Source: Owenia fusiformis
Lineage: Eukaryota > Annelida > Polychaeta > Sabellida > Oweniidae
Assembly (NCBI GenBank): GCA_903813345.2
Contig: CAIIXF020000004.1
Span: 21,881,985 to 21,945,984, forward strand
DNA: 64,000 nt
Direction: 5' to 3'
In this document: positions 24,339-35,800 of the stretch, piece by piece
Position numbering within the stretch: position 1 is the stretch's first letter
Layout: each line of letters begins with the position of its first letter
Position numbers and translations under genes: made by a program
Notes under the pieces: model-generated
What the model was told of the DNA's origin: nothing
The model's database searches: none
What the model saw: only the letters and a program-made list of their open reading frames with translations

Positions 24339-25245
24339 CTTATGAGTGTAGGATCTCTGCCCGAGAAGGAATTTTCAATATGGCCGCTCAATTCAAAATG
24401 GCCACCATTTTTCGTAAAAACCAGTGGACGGATTAGATTCCAATTTTATATGCTGATGCCTAGGGACAAACGAGCTTTTATATAAGAAGAGATTTTAAAG
24501 ATGGCTGCTGATTTTCAAAATGGCTGCCATTTTTCGCAAGAAAACGTAATCTTTGATAACTAGAATACCAGTGAACGGATTTCATGCTAATTTCATATGT
24601 CGATGCCTAGATACACAGTTGCTCTGTTTGATAAAGAATTTTCAGGATTACTGCTGAATTTCAAAATGGCCGCCATTTTTTTGTTACAAAATGTAATATT
24701 TGATAACCCAAAAAACAGTGAATTGATTTAGTTTAAATTTTATATGCTGAAGCCAAGGGACACTGTAGCTCTGTTTGAGAAAGAATTTTCAAGATGGCTC
24801 CTGATTGAATTGCCACCTTTTGTTCGTTAAAAAAAACGTAATATTTGATAATCCAAAAATCAATGAATGGATTTAGTTCAAATTTCATATGCTAAAGCCA
24901 AGAGACACTGGAGCTCTGTTCGATGGCTTCTGAATTTCGAAACAGCCACCATCTTTTCTAAAAAACGTAATGTTTGATAACTCAAATACCAGTAAACGGA
25001 TTTGGTTTAAATTTTAGAAGCTGATATATACTCTGTTCAAGATGAAATTTTCAAGATAGCCACTAATTATCAAAATGTGTTTTGTTCGGTGGGATTTGCT
25101 ACTCTGTGGAGTTGCTGTTTTCTATTTTTTTAAATTATCTTGCACATTCATTTGCCAATGGAGTTAATGACATTTTACTATAGGACTTCTATTATATTAT
25201 TATAATATCTTGTCAATAAAGTAGATTGAAAAAAGCAAAGCATAC

Positions 25246-25560
25246 CTGATGTTCATTATCATGTGTTTTTGTGTCTTCAGATGTCATATTGTCATTATTA
25301 AGTCCACATGTTTCAGCATTCTTTTTGGATTCACATACAGTGTCATTTCCCACAAGTTCCTGCTTTGATACGTTCCCTGGCATATCAACAGAAGTTTCAG
25401 CAATTAAATGTTTTTTGTTTTCCTGAAACTGTATTCTGTATTGGCCAGATGTTGAAGTGTCATTTCCCACCAGTCCCATCTTTGATACGTTTCCTGACAT
25501 ATCAACAGAAGTTTCACCAATTTCCTGAAATTGTATTCTGTATGGGCCATGATGCCAGTT
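25246..25560 (-). CDS. Candidate upstream exon of the DEG/ENaC gene (repeat-containing)
   Basis: On the minus strand an acceptor-like site (tgtgacag at 25561) opens 105 whole codons that end at a clear donor (GAACATCAG followed by GTATGC). The peptide has two copies of a QYRIQFQE...ETSVDM.GNVSK..LVGNDT module and an acidic, Asn/Thr-rich tail. It is phase 0 at both ends, and the DEG/ENaC exon at 18205 also starts in phase 0 right after an acceptor; spliced, the junction would read ..NEHQ then VCQNAQ... Composition matches the channel's N-terminal region. It has no obvious start codon context, so a further 5' exon may exist. Assignment to the channel gene is inference; it could belong to an unrelated transcript. 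Confidence 0.4.
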
Positions 25561-25593
25561 CTGTCACAGTGTTTTATGAACAGTTGTCTCCAA

Positions 25594-25998
25594 TCTACAT
25601 TGCTGTATCAGTTCAAGTATGTGTTTTGTATTAATTTGTAAAGCCGTGTTGAGTTTTCTCAAAATATGAAGCAAAAATGACACTGGAATATGCAGTGCCT
25701 CTTATTATTATTTTCAAACCTATGTTGCTCATCTGTGATTGATTAAATGCAGATCACATGAATATTCTGTAATATTTCCCTCAGTGATGATAACTCTACA
25801 CTAACATATATTTTCATTATCTACAAAGAAGCCCCTGGATGAACATTATTTCAGCTGATATTCCTCTTGAAATGTGGTGTATCTAAATAATATATAAGGG
25901 TCACTCCCTTTAAAGAAGCTTTGGACTGAATTTACACTTCTTAATGCTGAGATTGATTTTGTCGTGTTCAAAATATATTGTACAACATTTGTGATAAA
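25594..25998. other. Non-coding gap with a segment shared with 29795-29905
   Basis: About 25665-25770 matches 29795-29905 (gcaaaaatgacactgg, tctgtgattg.ttaaat.cag), consistent with the channel duplication including flanking DNA. Confidence 0.45.
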
Positions 25999-28971
25999 TT
26001 ATCTTCTACACATGAATTTGCAAGAAACAAACACTATTGAGAGTAAAGTATACACTAGCTCCACAAGAGACACTGCTGACATGCCAGCATACATCCCAAT
26101 GATTCCCCCAAAGTCAGACAACCACTTGTTAAATGGGTAACTTGGCTCTTCCGCAATTGTATTGACAGTTAAGGACTGATAGTATATGTTAACTTTCAAA
26201 AAGTTTGTCTCAATGATCTTGTTAAGAACTTGGTATTTTTTAATTGTTGAATCACCATTTTGATCTGAATTATAAATACAGTCAACGTATGGTGACCCAT
26301 CTTTCCAGAACCTATAACGACTATGTTTTTGCAATGTTGAATTAGGATTTGAAACTTTACATAGCTTACGTCCTTTTCCAGTTTTACTTATTTCATGAAA
26401 CCAACTGTTCTTATCGTTTTCATCTAGTAATGGGGATATTTTGGGTTGTCTCCTCAAGAACCTGATAAAGTTTCTGCGATTGATACCTTTATAGTATTTT
26501 TCATTCGGCCATGGTACTGCATGTATTAGTGGTATAAAGACTTTACTAGTACACTGCCTTTTACAGCCACAGGTTTTTTTCCCAATGAAAACATTTTTTT
26601 CACATCTCTTTCACAATTGATAATATGCACCATTTCAATAAAATCATTCCAATCAACACCCTCTGGCCAATAATCCGTGATACCAAGATATATTTTTTCC
26701 TTATTCTTTTCCCATAAAATGCTTATCTTTTGATAGCAGTATTTGGTTTTGGTTTTGTTTATATTTGAAAGAATTGGTGCCAAGCGAGTCATACATTCAC
26801 AGGTTTCTATCATGTATTTTTGCAGACATTGCTTGAGGCACAAATCTATTGTGTATATGAATGATGTGTTCTTCTTGTAGTCTTCATTGGTACAATGTCC
26901 ATATGGTGGCTCAAGCAAAGTACGAACATCTTGTGAAAGACCAATTGTTGTGAATTTTCCTGGTGAAAGGTCTATGCCTTCATTGTCAAGATCAGGCAGT
27001 GTGCCATGGGAATGAATTCACAATCTTATCCCATCACTTGCTTTGGTATATTTACTAGAAAATAGATTCGGAGTATTATACATAACCTGAATCTTCTTAT
27101 CTCGGAATTCTTCCAATGGAGAGTAATCATTTAGAAATAAAATAAGTGTTAATCCAGAGTGTGGCCCTATTTGTCTCACCATATATCTTTCCATTGAGTA
27201 AGTTTGAAATATGTAACAGTTGCCATAATTATCAAGTGATACTCTTGTAAAATCGCTTTCATTGCATATTTCTCCATTGAAGCGGCATGCTAGAAATATA
27301 TCGCTTGTCTTGAGATGATATAAGTCACGTTGAATATCCAAGTATTTCTCATAGGTCCTTATTCTGTTCAGAACTGGTTCAAGTAAATGATTTTTTGTAG
27401 TTTCATTTTCATTCCATGGATATGAAAGATACTATTTTCCATAGCTGCTTCTAAATCAAAATTATCATTCTCGTCAAAATAACATGACAGGCACTATTGG
27501 ACAAAGGGTAACTGAAGGAAATGTAATCACTTCCTCTCTGTTGTACAGAGAATCTTCACTTGGGAAAGTAAGAAATCTGGTAGTAATATCGTGACTTCTA
27601 TGACTATAATACTTAAAACACCTAATGCTATCAAGAACCAAACCATCCTTCCAACCACAGATTTGACATTGCGTATCTTGAGGAAACAATGAATGGATGT
27701 TATGTTTGCAAATTAGATAGCATGTTCCTAAGCCTGTTATTCATCTCTTATAAGCCAACTCCTATTGACTTGCCTTTATTCGTTTCTTTAATATCAGTTA
27801 CATCATCATTAATTACTATTTGTCCATATCCATCATTCTCTTCATTTGTAACAGAGTTCGTAATTGCTGTTGTGTCATCTAATGGTTCAACATTGATTGT
27901 ATTATGGTCATCTTCATCATGTACGATGGTTCCACATCTCCTGTCATTCTCTTCATTTGTAACAGAGTTCGTAATTGCTTTTGTGTCATCTAATGGTTCA
28001 ACATTGATTGTATTATGGTCATCTTCATCATGTACGATGGTTCCACATCTCCTGTCATTCTCTTCATTTGTAACAGAGTTTGTAATTGCTGTTGTGTCAT
28101 CTAATGGTTCAACATTGATTGTATTATGGTCATCTTCATCATGTACGATGGTTCCACATCTCCTGCCATTCTCTTCATTTGTAACAGAGTTCGTAATTGC
28201 TGTTGTGTCATCTAATGGTTCAACATTGATTGTATTATGGTCATCTTCATCATTTACGTTGGTTCCACATCTCCTGTCATTCTCTTCATTTGTAACATAG
28301 TTCGTAATTGCTTTTGTGTCATCTAATGGTTCAACATTGATTGTGTTATGGTCATCTTCATCATTTACGATGGTTCCACATCTCCTGCCATTCTCTTCAT
28401 TTGTAACAGAGTTTGTAATTGCTGTTGTGTCATCTAATGGTTCAACATTGATTGTATTATGGTCATCTTCATCATGTACGATGGTTCCACATCTGTCATT
28501 CTCATCATTTGTTACAGAGTTCATAATTGCTTTTGTGTCATCTGATGGTTCAACATTGATTGTATTATGGTCATCTTCATCATTTACGATGGTTCCACAT
28601 CTCCTGTCATTCTCTTCATTTGTTACAGAGTTTGTAATTGCTGTTGTGTCATCTGATGGTTCAACATTGATTGTATTATGGTCATCTTCATCATTTACGA
28701 TGCTTCCACATCTCCTGCCATTCTCATCATTTGTAACAGAGTTTGTAATTGCTTTTGTGTCATCTAATGGTTCAACATTGATTGTATTATGGTCATCTTC
28801 ATCATGTACGATGGTTCCACATCTCCTGTCTTTCTCATCATTTGTAACTGGATTTGTATCATCTGGTGTTTCAACATTGACTTTTGTTCTTTCATTACTG
28901 ATTTCAATTACCTCAGTAAATATGTGTGCTGGAACAGTATCTTCTTTTCCTGGTTGAGCATTTCCACACAC
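25999..28971 (-). pseudogene. Tandem DEG/ENaC paralogue, disrupted
   Basis: This copy aligns to the whole intact channel exon, including the acceptor followed by GTGTGT and the C-terminal GMYAGMSAVSLVELVY segment. Compared with it, I see a one-base deletion just after TM1 (near 27590), a +4 change near 27475, further divergence at 27380-27470, a nonsense TGA at 27018-27020 in GIRLGIHS, and a one-base deletion near 26570 before the second Cys cluster. Together they rule out a full-length channel unless they are assembly errors. The N-terminal segment 27748-28971 is nevertheless open for 407 codons because of in-frame 111-bp repeats. Protein identity to the neighbour is high elsewhere, so the duplication is not ancient. 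A short product with only the cytosolic N-terminus remains possible. Confidence 0.8.
27830..28850 (-). repeat. 111-bp in-frame coding repeat (37 aa, ~9-10 copies)
   Basis: Units begin near 27884 and 27995 and recur every 111 bp (one copy is 108). Each encodes roughly NSVTNEENDRRCGTIV followed by DEDDHNTINVEPLDDTTAIT on the minus strand. The intact neighbour has only about two diverged units in the same place, so the array grew after duplication. Confidence 0.9.
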
Positions 28972-30060
28972 CTGGAGTTAACATTGAGATTGATTGTTAT
29001 TACTGATCCACAACAGGATGTTAAAAATGGATCCTCAGTGGTGTTGAGGTCAGTTATTGGACTATTTTGCACCATTGTATGTTAATTGTAAAAGTTGTTA
29101 AGATGTTTCAACTAAGTAAATGAATAAAGCAAAAGCAGTTAAGAAAGATCACATAGCAATGATGTCTATTCACGGTGTACCATCGAATAATTTTGGCAAC
29201 GTACCGGAGAACGACATTTTACTAAGAAATGGCAATAATTTAGCACAATATATTTTTTAACTAGAGTTCTATTTTGATTTTGACAAAAGTAAGTATTCCA
29301 TGCAATAACTATTACATTCATGAGTTTGTAGGAATTCTGTTGGAACCCAGTTCTGATCAAGTACGAAGTTATTGAAATCGGCGCAGACGGACTTTACTCC
29401 GAAAGATGGTTTTTCGATTATAACTTTTCACAAGTATAGACTTTTGAAAAAAGTACAGAATAGTCCTTATACTTTTGAATAATTCTGTTATTTCTGATTC
29501 ACACGACTCTGATTTGTTTAATTAAAAAAAAGTTTTAAAAATATTACTTAGGAACGTAACCGGAGCTGGGAACGTAACCGGAGCAGATCAGTTGAATTAT
29601 TTAATCAAAAAAAAAAGATTTAAAGCACATATACTAATTTAAAAACATACGGGATTGTTCGAATGCATATTTATTAATATATATGCTTTAAATCATATAT
29701 TTTATTTTTTTAAATTATTGCACTGCAGTATTCCACTGCAGTATTAAAATGTGTTTATAAACATCTAGAACTGTCCTAAGGTAACAGTTTGTTTAAATGA
29801 GCAAAAATGACACTGGGATATGTGACTGCCTCTTTTCATTATTTTTCTTACTCATGCTGCCCTGGCCCAATCTGTGATTGGTTAAATACAGGTCACATTT
29901 AATCCTGAAATTACTGAGATCGATTACTGATTACTGATTTGCATGCTTAAATCTGTCAATACTTTTTGCTCCTAATCCTTATACAGTTAATTGGTTTGAT
30001 AAAAAAGACTTTCCAAATACAGTTATCAGATTAAGTAAATCCTGTTGCAGTCACAGAGTT
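28972..30060. other. Non-coding gap upstream of the DEG/ENaC paralogue
   Basis: No supported gene. 29795-29905 is the duplicated counterpart of 25665-25770. I found no counterpart of the 25246-25560 exon here. Confidence 0.4.
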
Positions 30061-30079
30061 CATATCAAACCTGTCATAC

Positions 30080-32790
30080 AGGCCCACATTTACAAGATTA
30101 GTCTTCCTACTTGACTAATACCTTACTTTAACTATTGTTGTTGAGTGTATCAGACCCATATTTCCAAGATTAGTCTTCCTACTTGACTAATACCTTAATT
30201 TAACTATTGTTGTTGAGTGTATCAGGCCCACATTTCCAAGATTAGTCTTCCTACTTGACTAATACCTTACTTTAACTATTGTTGTTGAGTATCAGACCTA
30301 CATTTCCAAGATTAGTCTTCCTACTTGACTAATACCTTACTTTAACTATTGTTGTTGAGTGTATCAGGCCCACATTTCCAAGATTAGTCTTCCTACTTGA
30401 CTAATACCTTACTTTAACTATTGTTGTTGAGTGTATCAGACCCACATTTCCAAGATTAGTCTTCCTACTTGACTAATACCTTACTTTAACTATTGTTGTT
30501 GAGTGTATCAGGCCCATAGTTCCAAGATTATTCTTCCTACTTGACTAATACCTTACTTTAACTATTGTTGTTGAGTGTATCAGGCCGATAGTTCCAAGAT
30601 TAGTCTTCCTACTTGACTAATACCTTACTTTAACTATTGTTGTTGAGTGTATCAGGCTGTTAGTTCCAAGATTAGTCTTCCTACTTGACTAATACCTTAC
30701 TTTAAGTATTGTTGTTGAGTGTATCAGACCCATATTTCCAAGATTAGTCTTCCTACTTGACTAATACCTTACTTTAACTATTGTTGTTGAGTGTATCAGA
30801 CCGATAGTTCCAAGATTAATCTTCCTACTTGACTAATACCTTACTTTAACTATTGTTGTTGAGTGTATCAGGCCGATAGTTCCAAGATTAGTCTTCCTAC
30901 TTGACTAATACCTTACTTTAACTATTGTTGAGTGTATCAGGTCCATAATTCCAAGATTAGTCTTCCTACTGGACTAATACCTTACTTTAACTATTGTTGT
31001 TGAGCATCAAGCCCATATTTCCAAGATTATTCTTCCTACTTGACTAATACCTTACTTTAACTATTGTTGTTGAGTGTATCAGGCCCACATTTACAAGATT
31101 ATTCTTCCTACTTGACTAATACCTTACTTTAACTATTGTTGTTGAGTGTATCAGGCCCATATTTCCAAGATTATTCTTCCTACTTGACTAATACATTACT
31201 TCAACTGTGTTAACTTTGTTGGATGATGCTATTTACAGACATATTTGGCTGTTCCAAGCAACCCCCTTTCATTTTATACCGGATTTTGGTCTTTAATACC
31301 TTACATCTACTATGTTAGGTGAGTGTATCAGACCCATATTTCCAAGATTATTCTTCCCACTTGACTAATACCTTTCTTTAACTATGTTAGGTGAGTGTAT
31401 CAGGCCCACATTTCCAAGATTATTCTTCCTGCTTGACTAATACTTTACTTGAACTATTGTTGTTGAGTGTATCAGACCCATATTTCCAAGATTATTCTTC
31501 CCACTTGACTAATACCTTTCTTTAACTATGTTAGGTGAGTGTATCAGCCCCATTTTCAAGATTATTCTTCCTACTTGACTAATACCTTACATTTACTTTT
31601 GTAGGTGAGTGTATCAGCCCCATTTTCAAGATTAGTCTTCCTACTTGACTAATACCTTACTTTAACTATGTTAGGTGAGTGTATCCAAGATTATTCTTCC
31701 TGCTTGACTAATACCTTACATTTACCATTGTAGGTGAGTGTATCAGATTCATATTACCCAGTTAATACCTTACATTTACTTTTGTAGGTGAGTGTATCAG
31801 GCCCACATTTCCAAGATTATTCTTCCTGCTTGACTAATACCTTACTTTAACTATTGTTGTTGATTGTATCAGGCCCATATTTCCAAGATTATTCTTCCTA
31901 CTTGACTAATACATTACTTCAACTATGTTAGGTGAGTGTATCCAAGATTATTCTTCCTGCTTGACTAATACCTTACATTTACCATTGTAGGTGAGTGTAT
32001 CAGATCCATATTACCCAGTTAATACCTTACATCTACTATGTTAGGTGAGTGTATCAGGCCCACATTTCCAAGATTATTCTTCCTGCTTGACTAATACCTT
32101 ACTTTAACTATGTTAGGTGAGTGTATCCAAGATTATTCTTCCTGCTTGACTAATACCTTACATTTACCATTGTAGGTGAGTGTATCAGATTCATATTACC
32201 CCAATTAAAAAATAAAACTAATTACCAACTTATTACCAACTAATTTACAACTAATTATCAACAATTCTGCTGGCAATTGGAATTAAAGTTAAGCGTTAAT
32301 TAAAACAATGATAATTATGGCCTAATTATCAGTAGCAAGTTCAACGTAAATTAACTTACAAATGCTGATTTATGATTTTTGGTTGATAATTAAGATATGA
32401 AATGTTTGAGGGTGATAGTAAGTGGTAAATTAAAACGTTTTTGTTCTGAAGTAGATTATTGGTTGATAGTTAACATTAGGTGAGTGTATCCAAGATTATT
32501 CTTCCTGCTTGACTAATACCTTACATTTACCATTGTAGGTGAGTGTATCAGATCCATATTACCCAGTTAATACCTTACATTTACTTTTGTAGGTGAGTGT
32601 ATCAGGCCCACATTTCCAAGATTATTCTTCCTGCTTGACTAATACCTTACTTTAACTATGTTAGGTGAGTGTATCCAAGATTATTCTTCCTGCTTGACTA
32701 ATACCTTACATTTACCATTGTAGGTGAGTGTATCAGATCCATATTACCCAGTTAATACCTTACATTTACTTTTGTAGGTGAGTGTATCAG
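30080..32790 (+). repeat. ~72-bp tandem array ending at a splice acceptor
   Basis: Units contain ccaagattagtcttcctact, tgactaataccttacttt and tgagtgtatcag. Later units read taggtgagtgtatcag, so each has a consensus donor-like AG/GTGAGT and an acceptor-like tatcag. The last unit runs directly into the exon at 32791. A ~270-bp non-repeat insert rich in attaccaact lies at about 32200-32470. Confidence 0.85.
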
Positions 32791-32872
32791 ATCCCAGGTT
32801 GATTGCAGTTGAGTCACAATATCTGGAACCAGAATTCATCAGCCGCGGTGTGTCTACTAGCATGTTGGTGAG
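32791..32872 (+). CDS. CATSPERB-like exon (ESQYLEPEFISRGVST)
   Basis: It starts after tgtatcag (or after gattgcag at 32809; both leave two bases of a split codon) and encodes PRLIAVESQYLEPEFISRG and STSMLV. The donor is GTGAG followed by GTTAAT, chosen because it leaves the two bases that the next exon completes. The copied GTGAG/GTTAAT sequence also occurs in the downstream 69-bp repeats. Confidence 0.6.
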
Positions 32873-35800
32873 GTTAATATTAAACAAATACTGGATGATC
32901 AGGAGCTGGATATGGCAGAATACCTATTCGAGAAAAAATATTGGGCAAGGCGGCAGCCGAGCCTAATATTTTTTCGAGGATAGGTATTCTGGCCATATCC
33001 AGCTCCTGATCATCCAGTATTTGTTTTATTATGCACCTCCCAATCAAAGTTAAGTGGAGTACTTACTGGAGTACAGGCTTAAACTGTCGTTTAGTTGACA
33101 TTATTTTGACATTTATTTATTTTTTCTTTCAAAACTCAGACGACTTCCGGCCAGTTTATTCGCTACACTGGACAAAAATATTTGCCCCAGGGATTTAATT
33201 TTTATTTATTCGAGACGTTCTTGAAGAATTATATGTAACTTTTGAATGATAAGAGTAATTGTGATTGATTAAGTGCATTTTTTCTTCTATTTTCCGCCAG
33301 TTTCAGATGTAAGCTTTTTAAGTAGTACTCCAGTTATTAAGAAATAAAACTCTGAAGTGGGAATGTTGCAAAAACATTGAAAAAAATATCCAACCCTTTT
33401 TCTCGAAAGGGTCAGATATTAAAAAAATATCCGGCAGTTTTCAGAAAAGAGCAGAGTATTGCCAAATTACAAGCAACTAAGAACCAATCAGATTTGAGTA
33501 TTTTAATGAGGTGCATAATAATAAAACATATATCTGAGACACATAAACATGATTATATAAGTGTCCACAAGCATGTTGGTGAGGTTAATATTAAACATAT
33601 ATCTGAGACACATAAACATGATTATGTAAGTGTCCACAAGCATGTTGGTGAGGTTAATATTAAACATATATCTGAGACACATAAACATGATTATGTAAGT
33701 GTCCACAAGCATGTTGGTGAGGTTAATATTAAACATATATCTGAGACACATAAACATGATTATGTAAGTGTCCACAAGCATGTTGGTGAGGTTAATATTA
33801 AACATTCATCTGAGACACATAAACATGATTATGTAAGTGTACACAAACATGTTGGTGAGGTTAATATTAAAACATATATCTGAGACATTTCATGATTTAT
33901 CTTGCTTCAATGAACTAACTGTTTTGAGGAAATAATAAATCGAAAAATGAAAAAGTTGTTTTGTAATGTTTTTATGATTAAGGAGACATATAGAAAAAAT
34001 AAATAAAAATCATAAATATACACATAATGTTATGTCTTCAAAACAGAGGGGTCAGACCATATTTGAAAGAGGGGTGATGATGTTTCTCTCTGAGTGTTTT
34101 TACTTGTATAAGATCAACTCGAAAACAATCGTTTAAAAAATCTCTGATTTTCAGAATACCACGGTAAAGCAGCGACAGTTAGAGCGTCATAGCGATGAAC
34201 CAGGGTGAGAAAGATATGAATATCGGTTGATAATCACTGGGGAATATCCTGACTATGGTAAAGTCAGATACCTTTGTCACAAATGGCGGACATAACCGTC
34301 GCTTCAATTAGATTTTCATGAACTGTATGTTTAATGGAGCACCTAGACTAAATTCCTTTGGAATAACAATCAATCAAAGTGTCTTAATACTCATTGTACA
34401 GTTAATTATATTCTACCATCGAAATAAAGTCTTTAATTTAACCGATCAAAATGAGATACGGGACAACGGACACTTACCATATGCCGTTGTCTTTCTAAAT
34501 TACTCAAAATCAGATTCCGTTGTCATAGACGATATCGAAGACGCTATATTGTGGCGATTCCCGACCCAATTTGATAGAAAATGGGATTTCATATGATACC
34601 TTATCACAAGAGCTTAATGCATGCACAGAATTAGCGAAGATAAAATCCCATGAAATGAAGACCAAGTGATTAAACAGTTGAAGCGACGGTTATGTCCGCC
34701 ATTTGTGACAACGGTATCTGACTTTACCGTAGTCAGGCTGTTCCAGTGTGATAATGGAACCAATAATAAGTATCACAGTCTACGAAATACCTTATATTAA
34801 GGAAGAAAAAACTAAAATCAGAGGGTTTAACTTTGTGGGCTCACCCTGTAGATTAAAACAAGAATGGAATGGAAGATATGCTTGAGAATGACAGTAGTTT
34901 TGAATTCTAATGAATTAAAGCATTTAAATCGCAATGTTTAGACATAATATTGGTAGATACATTAAATGTCTTTAGTAAAATAGATCCATATTCTTATTAA
35001 TAAAATTAAGAGATTTTATATGAAACATGAAACAAAACAAATAATCTAAATGTTTGAATTTCAGTTTTGTCAGTGACAGGTCCATTTAAGATTATTCTTT
35101 GAATACAAAGAATAAATCTGGATTCTTTCCATTCTATATTCTATTTGAATTACAGCTTCAAGTTGACAGGTCCATATAAGAGTATACCTGTATACAAAGA
35201 ATAAATCTGGATTCTTTCCATTCTATATTCTATTTGAATTACAGTTTCAAGTTGACAGGTCCATATAAGAGTATACCTGTATACAAAGAATAAATCTGGA
35301 TTCTTTCCATTCTATATTCTATTTGAATTACAGTTTCAAGTTGACAGGTCCATATAAGAGTATACCTGTATACAAAGAATAAATCTGGATTCTTTCCATT
35401 CTATATTCTATTTGAATTACGGTTTCAAGTTGACAGGTCCATATAAGAGTATACCTGTATACAAAGAATAAATCTGGATTCTTTCCATTCTATATTCTAT
35501 TTGAATTACAGTTTCAAGTTGACAGGTCCATATAAGAGTATACCTGTATACAAAGAATAAATCTGGATTCTTTCCATTTTATATTCTATTTGAATTACAG
35601 TTTCAAGTTAACAGGTCCATATAAGATTATACCTGTATACAAAGAATAAATCTGGATTCTTTCCATTCTATATTCTATTTGAATTACAGTTTAAAGTTAA
35701 CAGGTCCATATAAGAGTATACCTGTATACAAAGAATAAATCTGGATTCTTTCCATTCTATATTCTATTTGAATTACAGTTTAAAGTTAACAGGTCCATAT

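Larger units (their letters stand above)
22577..25093. mobile_element. ATCCCACCGAAC-ended repeat element, interrupted by other insertions
   Basis: The right end, gttcggtgggatttgctact, is the complement of the family's left end (atcccaccgaacgaag), which here is degenerate (aacccacggaaagaag). Then come gggcaataactcaaat and several ~130-bp subrepeats with aaaatggccgccatttt and attttatatgctgatgcc. Copies with the same order occur at 36566, 59157 (truncated) and 62532. No protein is encoded. A 1.64-kb element has inserted at 22699. Confidence 0.65.

Noticed and set aside
27689-28957. Plus-strand frames of SSFVTEFVIAVVSSNGSTL repeats
   Set aside because: Complement of the 111-bp coding repeat in the channel paralogue.
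30080-32790. Possible CRISPR-like array of regular repeats
   Set aside because: Units are head-to-tail with no unique spacers, and the genome is animal.
33377-33883. 168-codon plus-strand frame with KHISETHKHDYVSVHKH repeats
   Set aside because: It is mostly a 69-bp minisatellite that copies an exon donor; the non-repeat start lies in a MITE.
34318-34596. 92-codon frame inside the 504-bp MITE
   Set aside because: No recognisable family, and it is bounded by the MITE's subterminal repeats; insufficient support for a gene.
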